From Chromera velia (lineage: Eukaryota; Sar; Chromeraceae): DNA of 20,000 bases. The position numbers were made by a program, and so were the translations under genes. Below the pieces are notes generated by a model that had not been told where the DNA came from, did not search any database, and saw only the letters and a program-made list of their open reading frames with translations. Shown here piece by piece: positions 17,152 to 20,000 of the stretch (position 1 is the first letter of the stretch; each line of letters opens with the position of its first letter). The DNA is taken from the NCBI GenBank assembly GCA_018398765.1, contig JAHBMJ010001494.1:1-20000 (forward strand), given 5' to 3'.

Positions 17152-18685
17152 CTAAGTCTCCTGATGCAGCCTATCTAACTTTCTTCCTAAAGCTTGACTC
17201 AAATTGTCTCCCTTTTTTCTTTTCCATTCTTTCACTACCTGTCTTTTCATTATGATGTCTTTCAGAAAGGTATTGACATTCTTGTCGGCCTCATTCAAAA
17301 GAAAAGAGAATAGAGCGATCTTGTCTACCTTCCTTTCACCACCCACTTTCCATCTGCTGCTATTTGCAGCTCTCTCCTCTCTCCCTTTCACCGAACTCCA
17401 ATGTGTCATCAAAGCTTGCAAGCAGTCTGCCCTCTCTCCATCATGTAGAGGGCATTCAATCAGCACATGGATTTCATCTTCGACTACTTGAATGTCAAGC
17501 AGGTCAGAGCAAACCATACATTTCTTTTCTGTCAATGGGGTCCCCCTGCCTCTTTCTATTGAAAACTTCCCCCTGTTTACCTCCAAGTTTCTCTGTTCCA
17601 GCCATCCGAAATACAACCCTTCTTCTATGGACAGGCCAGGGAGCTATCTTTGTGTAGCAGACGGGAGTTCTCCCTATCTTATCTCTATCTAATGAAATGC
17701 TTCTGTCTGTATCTTCTCCATTCTTGCTGTTGTGAAGCCACAGATTTAGGCGATTTCTGTTAGATAGAGATGCATGGATAGGATGGATGATGCCTTCTCT
17801 CAGCTCTTCCCTCTCGGCCCTTCCTCTTTTCTACACTGACCTCTCAACTCTCTCTGCAAATGCTTCCTTTTTCCTCTTTGTAATTTTTTCCTTTTCCAGC
17901 GCTTCTATCCACCTTACTATTCTGTCTCTTCTCTCAAAGGAAGGTTGTCTGCCTGCAGCTTCTGATTCTCTTCCTATCTGGAAGGGATAGCTTCTTGTCT
18001 CCGTGAAAAGTGTTTCGACACATTTCTTCAAGTGGGGGAAAAAGTGAAAAGGGTGAAGCTTCCTTCTTCTCAGTTTTGAATCGACTCCTTCTTGCAATGA
18101 TTGAATGAGTGCATGGCCTGTCGGTGTGTCTTTTCCTTTTTGGATTACCTTCTTTGTCCACATCAGGGTTCTCTGTGCAACCACCAGATCGATAGAAAGA
18201 AGGCCTGCCTCAAGGAAAGTGGTGAGTATGCTTTCTTTCTCTCTCAGTTGCAGCATCCATCAAATGAATCTTCTTTGCAGTCTGTCAAACTCTGCAAACG
18301 CTTCCTGCGAGTGTGAATGTACTTCACAGCCATATGACCAAACTGCACACACTGTCTGCTTGAACTATTGAAAACAAATTGCGGATGGGATCTCTCTTCC
18401 TACACTAATCTTACTTTTCAACGCAAAAAAGAGTCTTTCTGCCTTAATCATTCTCTCTCTCATTATTGCGTCTGTGGAGCAATCTTCTGTTAAAAGAAGG
18501 CCAAGGTACGGATATTCGCTTGCTTGAACTAACTCCGCCTCACCCAATGTGAATCGTTTTCTTCTTTCCCCCGTTTTCTGTCCAAACTTCATTATTCTTG
18601 ACTTATCTGACAGAAGGAGCTTCAAAGGCCTCGCATACTCCTCCAGTGCCTTCAGAAGCCTCTTCATCTCCTCTAATAGTATATG
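17152..18685 (-). pseudogene. LINE ORF remnant: reverse transcriptase C-terminal part plus CCHC finger
   Basis: The segment 18685-18366 reads LLEEMKRLLKALEEY, then LLLSDKSRIMKFG and EYPYLGLLL, the usual RT region after YADD. In the same frame follow a TAG (about 18365), FKQTVCAVWSYGCEV (the LINE 'YG-E' block), a TGA (about 18267) in FDRLQRRFI-WML, and a TAG (about 17831). A frame change near 17620 leads to the last block (17616-17152). That block has CMVC, then EIHVLIECPLHDGER, a CxxC-H-x4-C finger with a CP motif common at LINE C-termini, and a basic end stopping at TAG (17154-17152). Three in-frame stops and a frame shift show it cannot be active. Confidence 0.85.
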
Positions 18686-18900
18686 CATCTATATATAGTT
18701 CATATAACATGTTTTTATTTTTTAGTCGTACAATTTGTTATTAACTCATTTTAAGCTACTACTAGATTTCATGATGATAATTTTTATCTTATATAATAAA
18801 TTGCATCATTTTACTGAAAGAGCCAAACCTATCAAACAGTCATAGTGGTTGCTGACACAACTTGCTGTGTTATTGCTCTCCAAGCTAGTCTCCATTGATA
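18686..18900. other. AT-rich block, right of the LINE
   Basis: The composition matches the AT-rich block at 16166-16771, so the LINE appears to interrupt one AT-rich region. I see no gene. Confidence 0.5.
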
Positions 18901-18912
18901 AGGATGGGAAAA

Positions 18913-19000
18913 GGTGCATTCCAGAAAAGGTGCATTCTCAAAAAATACACCTGATGCACCTGATTTGCACCTATGCACCTGGATATACCTGATAGGTGCA
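18913..19000. repeat. Cluster of six GGTGCA motifs in direct and inverted orientation
   Basis: GGTGCA occurs at 18913-18918, 18929-18934 and 18995-19000. Its complement TGCACC occurs at 18955-18960, 18966-18971 and 18974-18979. Longer forms such as AAAAGGTGCATTC (two copies) and GATGCACCTGAT show local duplication. The region can fold into hairpins. Confidence 0.85.
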
Positions 19001-20000
19001 TTATATGGAGCAAAGAGATTGTTTTAAGAGTCGAATGTCTAGCTGACGGCGCCTTTTACTGGCGCGGCGCCCGTGCGGCGCCTCTATAGTGCGCTAGGGC
19101 GTTATCTCTCTTGTGCGCCACCAGCAAAGTTGCATGCGAATGCGACAAAAACCATGCATGCATGCATGCCATACATAGTAATCAATAACTTACCTCTACC
19201 TCAAGGCGTTTTGACCAATTTCCCCACAGTCTGTGCGAGTTCTCCGCAAAAATATAACTTACCCATGGATTTGACGCTTGAGGGGTACATTTTTAATTGA
19301 CTCTGTATTCGATTTCTGTCTTTTTGGGGCCACTTTATATATATATGTTTAGCGAGCTGATTGATGTACGCAGCGCGATCCTTTCTTTGTTTCTATCTGG
19401 GCATGCAATGATCATCTCAGTGATATTCCATCACATCTTACTTCATCTGATCGACATTTAAGTGTATTAGAGAGGACTTGAAGAGGGGTGTACAGCTTCA
19501 AAGTCTTTGCATCTCACATATATATAACTTTGCACATATATATATATATATGTATCCACGCATGTGTGATCTTTTCTGCGATCGATGTGGAAAAACTCTG
19601 AGGCCATGAGAGAGAGTGATTGTGCTGATTATCAGGATGTGAAAGCTTTTTGATGTGATGTCAACGCACGCTAAGATCAGACCCTGGTTGAAGGAAAGCG
19701 ATCACCATGTGCCTAGCCATGGACTCGGTTTCTTTGGTTCTTGAGAAACGAAAGGGAATGAATGTACCAAATTCAAGGTTAGTCGTTTTCTGGAAACCAA
19801 AAAAACCACTAAATTTTCCAGCTTTTATATTCGGAGACCCAGTGTACGAATGTGTCTGCTTTTCAGCATAAAGCGATATATGTGTAAGCTGTGACAGAAA
19901 AACAGCTGCAAGTTCCCGGGCTCAGAATTCTTTAGCACAGTCGGCTGCGGCTTTGGTAGAAAGAAACAACAAATGGGTAGCAGACACAGAACGTGTTTCA
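19001..20000. other. Intergenic, no gene recognised; GC island and simple repeats
   Basis: A GC-rich island at about 19038-19098 contains three GGCGCC palindromes and ends near CTAGGGCG. A (CATG)4 tract lies at 19153-19168 and TA-rich simple sequence at 19337-19346 and 19535-19552. The only ORF of note, 19073-19300, has no recognisable content. The island could mark a promoter for a gene beyond the right edge, which is inference. Confidence 0.4.

Larger units (their letters stand above)
16772..18685 (-). mobile_element. 5'-truncated non-LTR retrotransposon (LINE), degenerate
   Basis: On the minus strand the order is: the reverse transcriptase end just after where the YADD active-site motif would be, the RT thumb and connection region, a C-terminal CCHC-type finger, a 3' UTR of about 350 bp with hairpins, and a (TAATCC)n tail. 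The upper boundary (about 18671-18690) is where coding similarity stops and AT-rich DNA begins; the lower is the tail at 16772-16797. The 5' truncation is typical of incomplete target-primed reverse transcription. I found no convincing target-site duplication. The clade cannot be assigned without the missing RT core and endonuclease. Confidence 0.85.

Noticed and set aside
16740-18720. Target-site duplication around the LINE
   Set aside because: Only short AT-rich matches such as TCTATA are shared by the flanks, which is not above chance in this sequence.

Overview
This window comes from an intron-rich protist nuclear genome. Coding sequence is moderately GC-rich, introns are rich in C and T and crowded with short repeats, and a sharply AT-rich block lies to the right. 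An alveolate of the chromerid or coccidian kind is my best guess from gene structure and protein divergence, but nothing here proves it.

The centre (3635-15829, + strand) is one complete gene for exportin-1 (CRM1/XPO1), the RanGTP-dependent nuclear export receptor. I resolved it into 26 exons by matching translated blocks, in order, to remembered XPO1 sequences and placing GT/AG boundaries. The exons sum to 3840 nt (1279 residues plus stop) with consistent phase at all 25 junctions. The NES-groove region and its reactive cysteine are conserved. Lineage-specific insertions sit in exons 5, 12-13 and 18, and the usual acidic C-terminal tail is replaced by a Gln/Pro/Ser-rich end.

The left end (1-2424, - strand) holds the 5' part of a second, divergent gene. 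It has four phase-compatible exons plus one probable small extra exon, and runs off the window edge. It encodes a long, charged, low-complexity protein that I cannot name; it carries a PCNA-interaction-like motif. The two genes are head to head across about 1.2 kb (2425-3634), which probably holds a shared promoter region and contains a 73-bp tandem duplication.

The right end (about 16166-20000) has no recognisable host gene. AT-rich DNA flanks a 5'-truncated, decayed LINE (non-LTR retrotransposon) on the - strand (about 16772-18685). It retains the end of the reverse transcriptase, a C-terminal CCHC-type finger, a 3' UTR with three hairpins, and a (TAATCC)n tail. Beyond it lie a cluster of direct and inverted GGTGCA motifs, a small GC-rich island and AT-rich simple sequence.

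The most distinctive signals are in splicing. Most 5' splice sites have a pyrimidine at +3 but keep G at +5, many begin with GTCG or GTTG tetranucleotide repeats, and one donor is duplicated with a stop codon between the two copies.
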